Shown here: positions 23,561 through 23,779 of the stretch, piece after piece
How the letters are laid out: each line of letters starts with the position of its first letter
Position numbering within the stretch: the first letter of the stretch is position 1
NCBI GenBank assembly: GCA_038523965.1
Contig: JBCBIX010000039.1
Span: 1-23,779 of the forward strand
DNA length: 23,779 nt
Direction: 5' to 3'
Source of the DNA: JAJRXG01 sp038523965
Lineage (GTDB): Bacteria; Bacteroidota; Bacteroidia; Chitinophagales; Saprospiraceae
Position numbers and translations under genes: made by a program
Notes under the pieces: model-generated
The model's database searches: none
Told to the model about the DNA's origin: nothing
Seen by the model: only the letters and a program-made list of their open reading frames with translations

Positions 23561-23662
23561 GGTTAAGAACCACCTCCGTCACTGAACTACTGATAGGAGC
23601 AAGTAAATTATGCTATTGGTGCTCCAACTCCGAGAGTGATGATTAGATCGTATCAGTCGCAG

Positions 23663-23779
23663 CTAATAAGAGATCAGATAGCCCTGAAGGTCTATATCGC
23701 TCTCCAGTTCCAGCTTCTTACGTAGGCGGTATCTCGCTTTTTTGATGCCTTCATCGGAGATACGAAGTGTGCTTGCGAT
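23663..23779 (-). CDS. C-terminal end of a helix-turn-helix regulator (partial, runs off the window)
   Basis: Only the last 38 residues are visible: IASTLRISDEGIKKARYRLRKKLELE and on to DLQGYLISY, with a stop at 23665-23663. The pattern SxEGIKKARYRLRKKL followed by a short Leu-rich end is the recognition-helix region found at the C-terminus of large Bacteroidota sensor proteins that join propeller or TPR repeats to a LuxR-like helix-turn-helix. The sensor part would lie beyond position 23779. Its 3' end is 174 bases upstream of the htpG start. The interval between holds the htpG promoter region and nothing else I can support. Confidence 0.7.
   Translation of the reverse strand: MASTLRISDEGIKKARYRLRKKLELESDIDLQGYLISY

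Noticed and set aside
1..23779. CRISPR arrays, tRNA or rRNA genes, insertion sequences, toxin-antitoxin or phage-defence genes
   Set aside because: Reading both strands showed no regularly spaced repeats, cloverleaf genes, transposase motifs or recognisable defence proteins. Coding density is that of an ordinary chromosomal segment.

Overview
The window looks like a chromosomal segment of a Bacteroidota, most likely from the Saprospirales/Lewinella side of the phylum. This is inferred from gene architecture, not from a marker gene. The clues are a periplasmic propeller fused to LytTR, a C-terminal helix-turn-helix fragment of the kind found on large Bacteroidota sensors, secreted proteins with thrombospondin-3-like and dockerin-like motifs, and weak Shine-Dalgarno sequences. 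I see no rRNA, tRNA, CRISPR array or insertion sequence, and no intergenic gap exceeds 300 bases.

Layout. (1) Positions 1-2675, minus strand: a broken C-terminal piece of an HI0933/BaiN-type flavoprotein at the edge, then a surface-polysaccharide pair (Wzz-like chain-length regulator and O-antigen ligase/polymerase) joined by a 4-base overlap. A possible 42-codon ORF sits upstream and also overlaps by 4 bases. (2) 2776-4393, plus strand: a lipoprotein with Big2 and DM13 domains, followed by a predicted outer-membrane barrel. (3) 4390-10475: a fatty-acid beta-oxidation locus. A TetR regulator is divergent from a four-gene operon of thiolase, bifunctional hydratase/dehydrogenase, SDR and dienoyl-CoA isomerase. 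The control region carries two copies of the palindrome TTGGC-N6-GCCAA. (4) 10508-13390, minus strand: a tight cluster of Crp/Fnr regulator, class 2 dihydroorotate dehydrogenase (pyrD) and a long-chain-type acyl-CoA dehydrogenase that supplies the missing first step of beta-oxidation. (5) 13565-15364: a large secreted protein behind a sigma-54-like promoter. (6) 15377-20984, minus strand: a MarR-type regulator, a YifB/ComM AAA ATPase with a clear terminator, a lone LuxR-type helix-turn-helix protein overlapping a small secreted protein, and an 854-residue propeller/transmembrane/LytTR sensor. (7) 21172-23779: a second, divergent LytTR protein, htpG with a distinctive promoter region, and the tail of another regulator.

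How the genes work together. The best-supported system is beta-oxidation. The acyl-CoA dehydrogenase makes the enoyl-CoA, and the isomerase handles double bonds at odd positions. The bifunctional enzyme hydrates and oxidises, and the thiolase cleaves. The TetR protein probably senses an acyl-CoA and acts through the twin palindromes; this is inference. The two LytTR proteins share one intergenic region containing an 8-base inverted repeat. I see no defence island or clearly unprecedented system. The most novel material is regulatory: the paired TetR operators, a long symmetric MarR-site candidate, the promoter-like elements before the secreted protein and htpG, and the gene fragment at the left edge.
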